In this document: in pieces, positions 31,961 to 45,067 of the stretch
Layout: each line of letters opens with the position of its first letter
Numbering within the stretch: the first letter of the stretch is position 1
Origin: Carex sylvatica
Taxonomy: Eukaryota; Streptophyta; Magnoliopsida; Poales; Cyperaceae
Length of the DNA stretch: 64,000 nt
Direction: 5' to 3'
Assembly: GCA_964058845.1 (NCBI GenBank)
Contig: CAXKVR010000188.1
Span: forward strand, 347,672 to 411,671
Made by a program: the position numbers and the translations under genes
The notes under the pieces: generated by a model
Told to the model about the DNA's origin: nothing
Seen by the model: only the letters and a program-made list of their open reading frames with translations
The model's database searches: none

Positions 31961-34900
31961 ACTAACTTAAAAGCACATTATTGTTGTTGATATGTCAATA
32001 AATAACTACCGATTCAAAATGACTGAGCGATCAATCAATTAATTGCAAAAAAAATAGTTGAATGTGATCATTTGAAACATTTGCAAACCTTAATCGATTT
32101 TATTTGTTCTTTTTGTTCATACATTCAAAAGAGCTATATTTCTGCAATTACTAACGCTATTATATGTTAGGTGCTAACTAGGCTGTGCGGAAATGTCCAA
32201 TTGTATTATTCTATAATTTGAGGGTTCCAGTTGTTATTCATATGTGAACTCGTTTAAATATATGGTCACACAAAAAAAATGTTTCACCAACCATTGTAGT
32301 TGCAAATCACATAGGTTTCATGTCAACATGGTGTACAAAATGTGAGGTGCCATTGGATAAAATAAAAAAATAAAAAAGCATAAACTTTTTCATTTTTAAT
32401 TCAAAATTTTCCAAAACTGTTTGCAACAGTGAGATATTGGAGGATAACTAATGCCAACTAGAATTTGAGTTTTATCTAAAAGGTAGATATACACATTGAA
32501 TTTAAATATTTTTAAAATTCTTTAGTGATTATCATGATGGTAATTGTGGTATAAAATCTACAAAATTTAATATTGTTAGATACAAGCAATTCGTAAATTA
32601 TATATAGGCAATAGAGAATTATTGCATTTTTATATATTTATTAATCAATCTTTTAGAAAAACTCAACCATGTAATATTTTTTAATATCTAAATTGATTGA
32701 TAATTTTTTTTTGTAAAAAAATTAAATTGCATAATTAGTTTTTTAATTTTGATTAAAAAGCTATCATTAAGATGAATCAATTAATATATTATTTTTGAAA
32801 ATTTGAGGCTGCAAATTGAAAATTTTGATTTATGTTAATGTTTTTTTCCTCTATTCTTGAGGACTTAATTATTAATTATTTTACTTTGATTTTAGTAAAA
32901 CTTGACCATGTTCAAAACATTTTGCATTTATAATCATATATATAAGATTTAGATCCAAACAAAAACTAAATATTATCAAAATCCTAAAAATCAAGAAGTA
33001 TAACACTACTGGAGGAATATTACATGATAAATTCCTAGAAAAATCAAATAAAATTGCGGGTTGATTGTTAAACAATTATATTTATTCAAGTATGCTAATG
33101 TTGTAAATAAATTGTAAAATTTTAGCATATTCTTGGCATCACTGAAAAAATTGAGAGAATTAATAAATGATGGATTCTAAAGTAAAACTAAATTGGCTAA
33201 TTTCAAATGATAGTAAAAATAATTATGTTATTCAATTATATTATATAAAAAAATTGTAAATACATGTCAAACAAATGTATGTAAATTATTATTATAATAG
33301 AATCTAACACTTTTCAATAATGTTTTAGGGATTAATTGCTTTGTATCTGACCCTTTTGAGGTTGATACAGTTGCATATGTATGTTTTTCATAACTTTCTT
33401 TTATCGACTTCTTCCTTTGCACACATTAGAGATAAAAGTTCGAAGGCGATGAGTTGTTTGAATGTTCAAATCAAGAAATCTTATTTCTTTTCGATATGAA
33501 AAGATTAGTGGAATGAAAAGAGAGACGATTTCTTCTTATCATAATTAATTAATTAATTCTTTCTCTATGGGTGGAAAGGATTTACAGGAATGACAATTAT
33601 TTGCTTCAGAGGATTTTGGAAGAACACAGGGTTTAAGGTTTTTCAGAGAATTGAAAAAAACAAATGGAGTTTCTATGTGTCATTCGCTCTTCACTATGTT
33701 TCGATAGTTAATTAATATATTTTCAATCGGTTGAATTTTGTTAATATTGAGTAGCGAAGATTTACTCCTGATAATATCAAAATAGTAGTTTATTGCAAAA
33801 TAAAATATATTGTCAATTTTGTCATGTAAAACAATTAACAAGCTATATTGTATAGCCATGTGTTATTCTCTTTAGAAAATTTCTGAGAATTTTCTTTTGA
33901 AAAACAAACTTTAAATTCATCTTATCAAGAGCACAACAAAAATATAGAAAAAAACATCTTCTCCATATACATTTGAAAGAAAAATATATCAATATTGCAA
34001 TGCTAAAAAATAAATGTTCAATTTATTGCAGAAATCCTAAACCGTCAACATTCCTTAAATCTCTGAGCAAATGGAAAAATAATAAATGTGACTTTCTTTA
34101 CATGATAAATATTTAACAATTTATAAAAATAACTATCATAAAAAAAACAAATATTTATTCGTTTAGGAATCACAATAATTATTAAGATGGGAAGATGCGA
34201 ATGCTATCTTCTAAAAAATAACATCAAGTGGTAATTTTTTGGGAACCAAAATTTTAAACTATCTTGTTAAGAATAAACATTGTAGAACTTTTAAAACACA
34301 TTTAAACGTTTAGTAATACATAAACAACTCGAGAAAATCTCCCCAAATAAGAGGGGGGAGATTTCACATATTCCCCTCAAATATTTTAATATTACGTATT
34401 TCTTCCTTCAAAATCAATAATAATATTTATCTTTTGAAATTATAATGATTCACAAATTTGTTTTGTATAACTATATAATATATCTAATATATCAAAAAAA
34501 TTAAAATAATAATATCTAAAACTCTAAAATTTACTTTTTCACCATTATACCCTTTCTCTTTTCTTCTTCTTTCTTTTCTCTCTTTCTCTCCTTTTTCTAG
34601 CACCTTGATTGGATGGAGAGTAGAGAAAGGGAGGGAATGGGAAGAAAATAAAACTTTCCGTCGAATTGTGTTTGGTTGACAAAATTATGTTAAAGGTAAA
34701 GAGTACAAGAGGTGAAATGTTTAACATTGTATCATTATAATTAATAGAATAAGTTTTCCTTCCAATTTGAGATATAACGGGTGGAAAGAAATTTTGTTAC
34801 AAATATTTTTAGAAAAAATAACACAAATATCCAACTATATATCTTACCTATATAATTCTCATACAATTTTTTGTCACATTCCTACAATAATCACTGAATT

Positions 34901-35240
34901 TCTCATTAACCTTCTAAATTTTAATCAACTAAACAAAAATAAGATGGAAAAAAAATTAAATTTATTTTTTTCTCATTAATTATTCAAATGCAAAGAGATT
35001 AAATCTTTATTTTCATTTCATTTCATTCCCTTCTGTTCATCACCTTCCCTACCTTCCTCTGCTCTCCATCCAAACAGGGTGTAAATTTTCTTCTCCGACG
35101 CTTCGCCCCTCTCGGTCTCGAATATGGCACTGTCGCTTCTCTCTCCACTTATTCTCTGTCTCCAATATCAATGAAACATCATAATATAAAGATTGAACAA
35201 CTATTAAAATGAGAGAATTTCAACAATTAAGATGTGTATG
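31961..35240. other. Long AT-rich gene-free stretch
   Basis: Only short lysine- or phenylalanine-rich frames occur (for example 32881-33075, 34545-34727 and 34767-34979). A CT-rich tract at 34550-34600 and leader-like text at 35040-35160 are not followed by an ORF. Nothing further is supported. Confidence 0.5.
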
Positions 35241-35250
35241 CGGTTTAAAT

Positions 35251-36399
35251 GAATTTTTTTCACAAACCATAATTAATAAATAAAAAATTAAGAAACCAAT
35301 ACGATTGCTTTTTTTTTTCAAAAACCATAAAGACCGGACGGACCGTCCGGTCTCCAATTTCCTTTTTCTCCGGACCGGACAGACCGTCCGGTCTCCATTT
35401 TTTTTTTTTTTCACGAAACCGCCACAGAAGATCGGAGAAATTTTTTTTTTTTTCAGACCGGACGGTCCGTCCGGTCTCCAATTTTTTTTTTTTTTTTTTC
35501 ACGAAACCGCCAGAAGATCGGAGAAAGTTTTCAATTTTACAATCAATCGTAAATAATTTTTGTTTTCCTAACCAACTCTTGTCTTCAAAATACAAGCTCA
35601 TTTTTGTACTTAAAATTTATGGTGCCCATTGTTGCCAGTTCCATTAAATTTATTATTAAGGATAGTTTATCAATTGAAACAAGGGATGTTTCTTATATAG
35701 TTAAATAAAAACAAATTAAAATTGACTAATTACAATATGACTCACCTTAAACAGGCATATTATAATGGCAAGATAACAAAGATGAACAAGTAAATGTGAT
35801 CAAGAAGGGCTGAGAATTGCTCGTGAAGAACTTTCAAGACTGAAAAGCCACAAAAGATCAAAAATTTATGCCAGGTAAAAATAAATAATAGCTATACATT
35901 GCATCAGAAAATATATTGTTTAAAAAAAGAAGAATAGTATGTTAAGATAAGTATGCATTTTCAGAAAAAAAAAAAAAAAAAAAAATACAATGACAACAGT
36001 TTGCTGATGTTGTTTTACCATCAAACCAGTTTCCAAAATACAATGGCAACAGTTCGACAATTGATTGTAAAATTGAAAATTTTCTCCGATCTTCTGGCGG
36101 TTTCGTGAAAAAAAAAATGAAAAAAAAAAAAAAAAAACTGGAGACCGGACGGACCGTCCAGTCTGGAAAAAAAAAAAAAAAAAAATTCCCCGATCTTCTG
36201 TGGCGGTTTCGTGAAAAAAAAAATGAAAAAAAAAACAAAAAAAAAAAAACTGGAGACCGGACGGTCCGTCCGGTCCGGAGAAAAAGAAAATTGGAGACCG
36301 GACGGACCGTCCGGTCTTTATGATTTTTGAAAAAAAAAAAAACAATCGTATTGGTTTTCTAATTTTTTATTTATTAATTATGGTTTGTGAAAAAAATTC
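35251..36399. mobile_element. 1.15-kb foldback MULE-like element with long arms and 9-bp TSD
   Basis: The ends GAATTTTTTTCACAAACC and its exact complement are flanked by the 9-bp repeat GGTTTAAAT (35242-35250 and 36400-36408). The inverted arms are about 310-340 bp each and highly similar. Each arm carries three palindromic modules with GACCGGACGG arms meeting their complement (near 35332, 35373, 35456; 36144, 36257, 36296), alternating with ACGAAACCGCC-(ACA)-GAAGATCGGAGAAA and long T/A tracts. The ~500-bp centre has no transposase. A short exon-like stretch (about 35805-35875, GLRIAREELSRLKSHKRSK then CAG/GTAAAA) might be captured. High arm identity suggests a young insertion. Confidence 0.9.
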
Positions 36400-36409
36400 G
36401 GTTTAAATG

Positions 36410-37200
36410 GGTTCTGACATTATTCAATATTAAACTGTTTATATTTTACAGCAAAACATTGAGCCACCCATTAAATAGCTCAAATTAATTAGTTATGGTT
36501 AATGTCTTCCTTTGTTTCAAATACTGTAACAGAGAAAAGCATTGACTTAATTACTTCTACAATAGTATATGTTCCTGAAATTAAATATTTTTATTCAAGC
36601 ATAGGGAAAACATGATAATTTGGTGTAATTAATATTCATTGTCATTGTCAATTTCCATCACAGAAGATGCATTAATTTATTAGATATAAATGGATTTTTG
36701 TTTTAGAAAGGGAGCTAATTGAAGTTGTTGAAGGGGATACATGAAATTTCCCTAAAATTTTATATCATTGATTCCTATATTTCGAGAGCTTGGCTTCACC
36801 CTGCGAGCTAGTCCATGAGATCATTAATTAATTAGTGTCCAACTAATAATAAGACTAAATACCAATTATAATAACATCAAATCTAGTTGTAGAATTTCAT
36901 TGATCAATCACAGTACTAGATGGTTCATATATAATAACAAGTTATATTTTATTAAAATAATACATAAACAAATACAATAATCTACATAATTATTTTTTGA
37001 AGACATTTCATGTATCACAAAATATATATCCCTCACATTTCTATTGTATAACATTTACATCAATCCGACAAGAATGTAAGCAAAGGAAAAAAAATGCAAA
37101 AGCAAACAGAAAACTTTCACAGAAAGCACTTTATCAGGAAGAAAAGCCGCTGTATAGGGGTTGACAATGGTCGGATCAAATTCAAATAAGCATTAAAAGC
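36410..37200. other. Intergenic AT-rich sequence
   Basis: No feature beyond the probable 3' flank of the DC1 gene. Confidence 0.4.
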
Positions 37201-37219
37201 ATCCGGCGATCAGAGCACT

Positions 37220-39035
37220 TTATTTAGAAATGAGTGCCACGGCAGTGTGGACGAACAAGGTAGTAGGGTCCCCAAGAAGGGCTGAAATGATGGCCTCTAA
37301 AACGATCTTTGCGTATTTCATGAAGATTTTAAACTTTCTTTCACACGTTGTCATGGTCTGTCGAAGTGTAATATCCAGATTCATCTTCGCCATGGGGTTT
37401 TTGGAGGTCATCCTGCACAATATCAGGCAAGCCATCGAATCCTCTCTCAGATCAGATAACTTTTTTTATCATGCACTTTATATGAAGGTGATAGTTCTCG
37501 CGCTCTGCAGCATAAGACCATACATTATCAGTTGATTCATTACCCACCTCCACACTCCTTTCATGACAATAGCCACACTCGAATGTGGTTTTTCGTTGAA
37601 GCATCATCATCGCACCGCTTTCGCCACAGATGATTTGCTTTGGCAGGTTGATACAACAAGGATGCAAATTGTTCTTTCCATCCAGGCTATGGTAGTATCC
37701 CTTCACATTTATTCCACAAGCATTACAGAAAATATTTGTGTGCGCCTTCTTTCTATGTTCATTACAGGAAGTATTGTGTAAACAAGAGAAAACAAAGGTT
37801 GATCTGGGAAAGAATTGGTGCCATGTGGATATACGAGGAGACATGCATTCTGCATGGAGGAGGAAGGAGCAAGAAGCATTTCTGCATGCATAGTGAGGCC
37901 CAAAGCTTTCCATTTTGCACCCAGAACAACGGTAGATAGTCCCGTTATCCTTTGGATGAAGCTCATGACCAGATTTATGTCTGTGAACCATGCAAATGCC
38001 ACGACCCTCTTCGAGCACATGCGGAGGTTCGTTTCCCAATTCAAGAAATCTGCATGGTTTGAATATATATGTGGCTTAATACCAATAGTTATTTTATATG
38101 CACAAGCAAACAATTAAAAATCTGCATGGTTTGAGGAGGGGATTTCAATTTTGAGAAAAGATGTCAGAAAGACAATAATGGGATACTAACTGCATGTTTC
38201 ATGTGTCCTTAATTTTTTTGCATTTACAAACTCTGAAACTTATACTGGTACTTGATACTTGGAGCAAACCAGAGTTAAATGTATGAGGAAAAAACAAATT
38301 GTGGATACAAAATTGTTAGGACATTTTCTTTGATCTTTGTGTGTTTGCATTGTATGGGCTGTAATTTTTCCTTTTTATTTTTGTATGAACTATAACTGAC
38401 AGCCTCTGTCAGCATTTTCAAATAAGAAACTTATACAGGTACCTGTGTTGATCGATGGATTCTAAAGTTGGTACCAGGTGGCTACTGCTAGTAGATGGTG
38501 AGTGCCAAGGATTTTGATGAAGCATTATATAAGTACTTTTGGTTCATATTCTTTCTTTTTTCTGAATGTTATGGAACTTTTGAAATTTTATTTTTTCTGT
38601 AACAAATTCAAACCTGGTTATCCTGCTGCTAGAAGGGCCTAGGGGATAATGAGAATTCTTGATCTGACGAATATGAACAGAGCTCGTATTGCTATGTAGA
38701 GGTGGAGATTTTGATCTCCTAACATAATAGGTTGGTGGAAACTGTTGCTTTTTTCCCTTAATCTCCCTCAAACACTTACAACAACTATTCGGTAGCTTCT
38801 CTGACCCAAAAGGCACAGGTTCTTTCGTTCCATCGTTTAAATATGCAAACCCTGTCTCGACTCCCGCACAACTTGGATGCATGTAGCTCTCACACTTTTT
38901 GCAGAAACAGGGGAGTTGCTGATCTCCAGTCTCTTTGCATATGTTGCAGTTGAACTTGAACCCTTGGTTGACCGCAATAACGAAATCGCTACCGGGATTG
39001 CTTATCCTAGTTGGTATAAGCTTGTAGAAAGACAT
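37220..39035 (-). pseudogene. DC1 (divergent C1) zinc-finger protein gene with a one-base frameshift
   Basis: The first exon, from ATG at 39035 towards about 38560, encodes MSFYKLIPTRISNPGSDFVI, then CNICKETGDQQLPCFCKKCE and SYMHPSC, a zinc-binding Cys/His cluster. Its donor is not fixed. After an intron, exon two starts near 38049 (TGCAG acceptor) and encodes two C1-like modules: GHELHPKDNGTIYRCSGCKM...CSFLLHAEC, and NIFCNACGINVKGYYHS with a later CGYCHERS...YHLHIKC. At a run of seven T (37461-37467; A on the coding strand) the frame is lost after CMIKKVI. The other frame continues as LSDLREDSMACLILC to the typical DC1 tail LEAIISALLGDPTTLF, stopping at 37220. The single homopolymer slip could be genuine or an assembly error. 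DC1 proteins are plant-specific; this one's role is unknown. Confidence 0.75.
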
Positions 39036-39039
39036 TGAT

Positions 39040-39900
39040 CTGTCATTGTTATAGTTAAAAATAAATGTTTATAGCTATACATAAGATGGTGACAGAAGGA
39101 GAGAAAAAAAAAAAACAGGGGCAGAGCAAAAGCAATCATTAGACATTAATTTTCAACAACTTATATGTTGAAATTATAACGGTAAATGAGCATACGTAAG
39201 GATATGATTTTCAGCTGAATAAAGAAAAACAGAGGACAATTATAGAAAAAACCCAATTTAAACATCCCGTATTATATGTATGCATTCATGTTTCATAAAC
39301 TTTTCAACTTAATCATTTGAATGAAATGACGAAAAATTCTTCGACTTATTGAGAGTCTAATAAACAGAGCAGGTGGAAACAGATTCAGCTAAGAGAAGTC
39401 TGTTTGTATAATATACAGCAAAATGAATAGAGGTACTATTTCAGTTCGGTTCAGTTCGGTTCTATTTTTAAAACCGAATTATAAATTTGGTTTACCTAGT
39501 TCAACCTAATAATGAAAATGAAGAAAAGAAAGTGAAGAAGGGTCACCTTGTCAACAGAACAGAGATATTATTTGCACGGATGTAATTTGAATATCATAAT
39601 ATTTATATGATTGAATTTAACAATATCTGTACAAAATTAATGTATATCTCATGCGTATCTTCTTTCTTTTCATTTGAATTCACCTAATAATTAATATTAT
39701 TAAGAAATATATATAGATACTATTTCAGTTGGCATTCAGCCAATATTTAATTGCCTTCTAAGAAATTAAAACCCCATCGGTTCATAATTAAATTTATTTG
39801 TACACTCCTCCCGCGTAACCGCGTTAGATATATATGAATCTTCAAACAAATTAATTAATTGTGCTGCGTCCAAAATCAGAAAGAATGTTTTAGAAGATCC
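39040..39900. other. Upstream region of the DC1 gene
   Basis: Contains a short CGGTTCAGTTCGGTT remnant (39440-39475) like the element at 19187. No clear TATA/start site was assigned. Confidence 0.35.
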
Positions 39901-40149
39901 TAAGTTGATTCATTATTTTAACTTAAGTTGGTTTAAACTATTTTGGTTCGGTGGAGGTTTAATTGAAGATAACAAATTAATTTGCATAGATTTTGAACTT
40001 GAAATTCTCCATAGAGAGTAATTTTCCATAACCAACAATCTTGTTGTAATATTAAATTGGAATTACATAAAATTTAAATGAAAAATATTCAAAAAAAAAT
40101 TAATATTAATTTGAATATATTTTAATCATAAAAGAGAGAATTATTATTA

Positions 40150-41844
40150 ATTGCGATAATAGTGAAGGAACTATTGGTTTCATGCAAGAGAAAATTTCAA
40201 AAAATTTAACTCAAAAGAAACCTACATAGATCTACTTATTTGATTAATTATGAACCTTATTTAGTGATTTAACTTGTTCAAACTTTATATCTCAAATCTT
40301 GGTTTCTAAACCAAGAAGTATGGACTTGAGATGTAGGGTTGTTGCCTCCAAACTAGAAAGCCTCCACAAGTATCCACCCGAGATTAAACGAAACTCTTGT
40401 TTCTCTCTTGCTAGAGATACTAAACCAAGGATCAACCTTAATCTTAGTTTCTACCCTTCAATTAACTATTAATTTAGTGTAGAAATATTGTACTCAACAC
40501 ATGAGCAAAATGGTGGATGAAAAATGGTTGCATCTCTCAAATCTCCTCTTATTCTTTCGTAGCCTCCAAGAGAGCAAGAGAGAGAGTAAAAGATGTGAAT
40601 GAAAAGTTAGGGTTTGAGAAGAGAAAATAGTAATATTTATAATGCTTGCCTAGGGTTTGCTTTAATCATCTTAACCACAATGAATGGCTAGGATGAAGCA
40701 TGAGCATAAAGCAACATCATAAAGTTACTTTTGTCATCCAATGGACACTCCATTAGATACTTTTCTCTTCCAACTTTATTCCTAAGCCTACATCAAATAG
40801 ACTCTTCCATTTAATGTTAAAATCATAAATTCAAATGGGCTTGGGCCCTTTCTCAATTCTTGTTGAAAAATAAATTTATATATCATGTCATATATGTAAT
40901 AAATATATTTTAAGATCAAGGTGGTCATATTCATGACACTTTTATTTGTTTCGCTTTCTCTCTTGAGTGTGGCCTCGTAGGATCTATATCGTATTGACAA
41001 TAAAATCAAAACTCAATTTTAATTCTATAAATTATAAGAGGCATCTAGCAGTATGCATTATAATTACTCAACCGATAAAGATAATATGAACCAATCAATA
41101 TCACGATTCTAAAGCAATATTTAATTGCTTGTGTCAATTCACGTGTCACATGATATCATGAATAAATTCAAGGCATGATAGTGTCATCCTTGCAAATTTA
41201 TTATCAAATAATTAGTAAATAATGATCAACAACTTGATCATAATTGCATGCATACTTTATTACTCATTCAAGGGGCCCACATATATCATCACTCATTTAT
41301 AAAATATGAGGTACACTGGTATTCTTGATAAATATATTTTTCTCCGCACAAGAAACATATATTGAGATATTATCTGTATAGCTGCCAGTTACGGTCAGTG
41401 TTGAACAATACCTACAGACACATAAATCTCATGTAGGAAAAATAGTCATCTCATACCAAAGAATTCAAGACACAAATGAAACATTAATGACACTAATATA
41501 ATCCATATTATGTTTCATTTTGGGTCATGTCCAATCTTCTGATCTCCACCAGGTATTTATGTGATTAAATTGGTAACTCATTACCATATGATCCGCATAA
41601 CATGATCATCATTTAAACCACATACTTATCTTGTACTGGTAAATAGTGTTCATTTCTAATTACCAAGATTAGAGACATTTAGAGTATTTGTTATTTAATT
41701 ATTATAGAGTTCCACAGTTCAGGTCCTCAACTTGAACAATTCATAATATAATTAAACACTCAAGGAACAAATAATTCTTTAATTTAATGAACAAAACATA
41801 GAATACAACTATAAATAATTCGCTTCTAGATCATAACACTAACA
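40150..41844 (-). mobile_element. Copia-like LTR remnant (minus orientation), borders uncertain
   Basis: Read on the minus strand, the segment begins TGTTAGTGTTATGATCTAG at 41844. It contains a TATA box (CATTATAAATATTAC near 40645) and about 60 bp later the leader-like CTCTCTCTTGCTCTCTTGG, then GGTGGATACTTGTGGAGGC near 40380. These are the U3/R/U5 features of plant Ty1-copia LTRs. No gag-pol, primer-binding site or second LTR is visible, so it is a solo or truncated LTR. Its lower border is not defined. Confidence 0.45.
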
Positions 41845-42505
41845 GATAGCTCAAAAAATATGAAAATAATTTTGCAAAAAAAAAAATATGAATTTGCTTT
41901 TGTGTTTCAGCTTATATTTGTAGTGAAAAACACAAGATCAGTATTAAAAGAATATGTAAGATATACTAAGGAGATATGCAGCATATTTAACCAAAATTGA
42001 GGAAGAGATTGGCTCTAATCTCTCCTATATATTATGCATCTTAAATTGAATTGGATGACAAAAAGTCTAACAGCTGGGATTAGTTGATCTAAATTCGGAT
42101 TGAATCTGAACCCTCCAGTTAAATAATTTGTCTTCCTTTGATTAAATACATCATTTATATGTGTAGAAGTCCAAAATTAGTTAAAATTGTATCTGCTACA
42201 CGTACCGCTACATGTATTACCACAGGTATTTTGATTCTGCACTGTTGAATTTCAATCAAAAATCGTGCAAATTAATCTACGATGTGTAAATTTTTTAGCT
42301 GGAGCGCTGCGTCTCTCCCAGCAAATTATCTCTATGCCACCCTCCCTCCCCGATCCCTTCTTCCAAAGAAAAAAAGAGAGAAAACCCTAATCACCTCAGA
42401 TCTCCGCCACTTGGTCTTCCTTCACCGTCTCTATCAAAGCACTGCGATTCTAGAGATAGAGAGAAAGATGGAGAGAGAAGGGGAAGAAGGATCGTCGTCG
42501 ATGGG

Positions 42506-45067
42506 ATGGAGTTGCCAGACGAACTGGACAGTGGCGAAGCTCCGGTAAGAAGTCAGGAGGTGCTGCGTCGACGCCGACTAGCCGTACCGCTGCATCAGGG
42601 CCTCGCACATATCCGCGGAGAGGTCGAGAGAGGGTAGAAGCTAGGATTCGGATTTGGTGGTTCCTTCCCCATCGGAGTCCGTTGCTTCTCCAATGATTTT
42701 TCTCTTCATGGTTGCTGGGAAAGAGGAGGCAAGAGGGTGAATTTTTTCTCGACTCCTCAAACTTATCAGTAGAAAACTTTACCATATTTTTTAATATATT
42801 AACCTAGAAAATCGATTGCATGAATGCTATCAGTTTATAAAACGGTTATGTGACATTATAATTTCTAATTTTTCTTAGAATTTGTTCTTATTCTTATTTC
42901 CTCTATGGTATTTTCTTCTCTCTTACAAAAGCCAAAATTCACAGGGAATAAATTTTACTATTCTGTATCCATTTGATTTATAGGTGATAGTTGTCTCTAT
43001 GTGATTTTGGTTTATTGGTTTATACCTTTGTTGATAAATGTAGAATGACCCATATATTCATATTCAAAATTGTTTTAAACTTGAAAAATTGTAGAGAATT
43101 TTGTTTATGTCATAAAGAAAAAAAAAATCAAGCATCATGAACACCGATGGAGGAATACTGAAACAAATGAGTACTGAAATGTCTGAACGAATATGTATAT
43201 TTTATTGTACTTTCAGAAAAAAAATATAGCCCTGTTCGATTTAGTCATGATATATATTTGTTTTATTCCCTTTTAGGTTTTGAACTTTTGTAGTCTCTTT
43301 TTATGTTTTTATTTCTTTATGTATTTCATATTTGATTTTGTTTCTTTTTCATTTTTCATTTCTTTTCGTAGTCTTATGATTAGATTTGTATCTGCGCAGT
43401 GCTTTAACACTTATGTGTTTATATAAGAGTCTGTAGCTCCTGTCGTTCTGAGTAAGCTGAGTCAGAGGATAAGGTAGACCATAAGGTAGTTCAGTTTTGG
43501 TTAATTTGATTTCTCTTAAATTAATCTCGATAACCTTGCTATAGTTTCTAATAATTTTCATTTTCAACTTCATAAGAGTATGATTTGGTCAATGTGTGGA
43601 AGTTTCGATAAACTAACCAAGTTATATTTTGTTGTTACTATCTTTTCCTTAGCTATTGAGATTATATACTTGCAAGTTAAAAATATTTTATGTACGATAT
43701 TAGGAGACCCTTTTTTAACTAATTAATGGTCTGATTTTGGAGTGTACAGTTGAAGAGATTTGACAAGCAAGCAACTTCTTCATCCTTCCGTTTATCTTAT
43801 ATATTTTTTGTTTTAAATTTTAATATATTATTTGGCAATGAATCTAGACACAAGAATAACCACCAGTAAGGATTAATATACAATACATTTCTTGCTTTAT
43901 GTATTCTTTGGAATATAATTAATTATTTTTGGCATTATATAACATTTATTCTTAATATGTTCTTTGGAATATAATTAATCATTGTTGACATTATATAACA
44001 TTTATTCTTAATATGTTCTTTGGAATGCCTTAGAATTTCTCGGAGAGCCATGCTAAGAAGGTCATTCAGAAAACATTATCCAATGAAGTAAAAGCTTCGT
44101 CAGAGAAGGAGAAGGAGACCGTAGTTGACAGGGAACTGTTGCTGGTACTTTATTATCAATTATACAATTTTGGATAGAAGAATAGATTGTTTGTTCTTAA
44201 TCTATTGTTAATTGTTGGATTGGACTTTGTACATATTTGAGTCCAAGACATATTACTATTAAAGATGACAACAATCTGTCATGACCCATGCCTCATGAAC
44301 AGACCTGATATAAGGCAATTTTCTTTTTCAACTCAACAATCTGAAACCCAATCAAGTTGCAACACAGGTGATCTGAAACCAAGTTGAGACAATCATAAGT
44401 CCACCTACCAATGTGGCAACATTAAACATGCTACTTTTCTTTCTATATTATTGTTTTGAAAAAAAAACATTAGTTGTAGGAACAAGGGATATTTTGGGAA
44501 CAAATAATTTTACCATGCCTTTTGCAGTATGATGAGACTGAGAAAAAGAGAGAGATGGCGAATAACTCCCTTGAAAGATACATGCATTATTAGGAGCGCT
44601 GGGCCTCAAATTAGTTGTATGTTTCTTAATTAAGGATTTAGTCATAAAATGTATTTCTGGTACAAATATACTTGTGCATGTATCCTTCAGTCAAAATTAA
44701 TCATTTAAAAAAATTCTGGTGTTTATAGAATAGATTATTAAAACAGCCCCATTGACTTCTTTTTTTCTTCTTTTACACAGTCGAGGCAGAAGGCTATTGC
44801 TGATCTCCACTCTATGGATACAAAAAGGGTAGATATATGTTTTGTCTTATAATATAATTTCAATTGACTAATTTAATAAACTTGCTACCTGCTTATAGAT
44901 TTACTGATTTTATTGCGTTTCAGGTATTAGTTCTGTATATGAATTGCGTGATTTGTTTGGTGATGTTTACTATGTATATTTTTTCAATGTGGTTGTTTTT
45001 ATAGATTGCGAAGTTGAGTGAGATAATTAGAGAGCCAGAGACTCAACTCAGATCCATATATAGTTGA
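42506..45067 (+). CDS. Four-exon small gene carried by the Helitron, unknown function
   Basis: Exons 42506-42544, 44034-44144, 44781-44828 and 45005-45067 are all phase 0 with GT donors (GTAAGA, GTACTT, GTAGAT) and AG acceptors. They join without a stop into 86 residues: MELPDELDSGEAP, NFSESHAKKVIQKTLSNEVK...DRELLL, SRQKAIADLHSMDTKR and IAKLSEIIREPETQLRSIYS. The product is hydrophilic and probably helical or coiled-coil, with no signal peptide or zinc site. The frame stays open upstream of this ATG, and an ATG at 42470 in another frame would not join exon 2. I do not recognise the family. Intact phases after capture suggest either recent acquisition or continued selection. Confidence 0.5.
43904..44024. 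repeat. 56-bp tandem repeat, about 2.1 copies
   Basis: TTCTTTGGAATATAATTAAT...CTTAATATG starts at 43904, 43960 and 44016 (exact 56-bp period). It lies in intron 1 of the Helitron-borne gene, ending just before the exon 2 acceptor at 44033. Confidence 0.9.

Noticed and set aside
35920..36345. Phenylalanine-rich ORFs (minus) and lysine-rich ORFs (plus) in the foldback arms
   Set aside because: They are translations of T/A homopolymers between palindromic modules, not proteins.
41177..41849. 663-bp segment TGTCATCC...CTAACA with GATAG on both sides, a possible solo LTR
   Set aside because: LTR-like promoter and leader features continue beyond its left border on the minus strand, so the 5-bp match may be chance; a longer LTR remnant was preferred.
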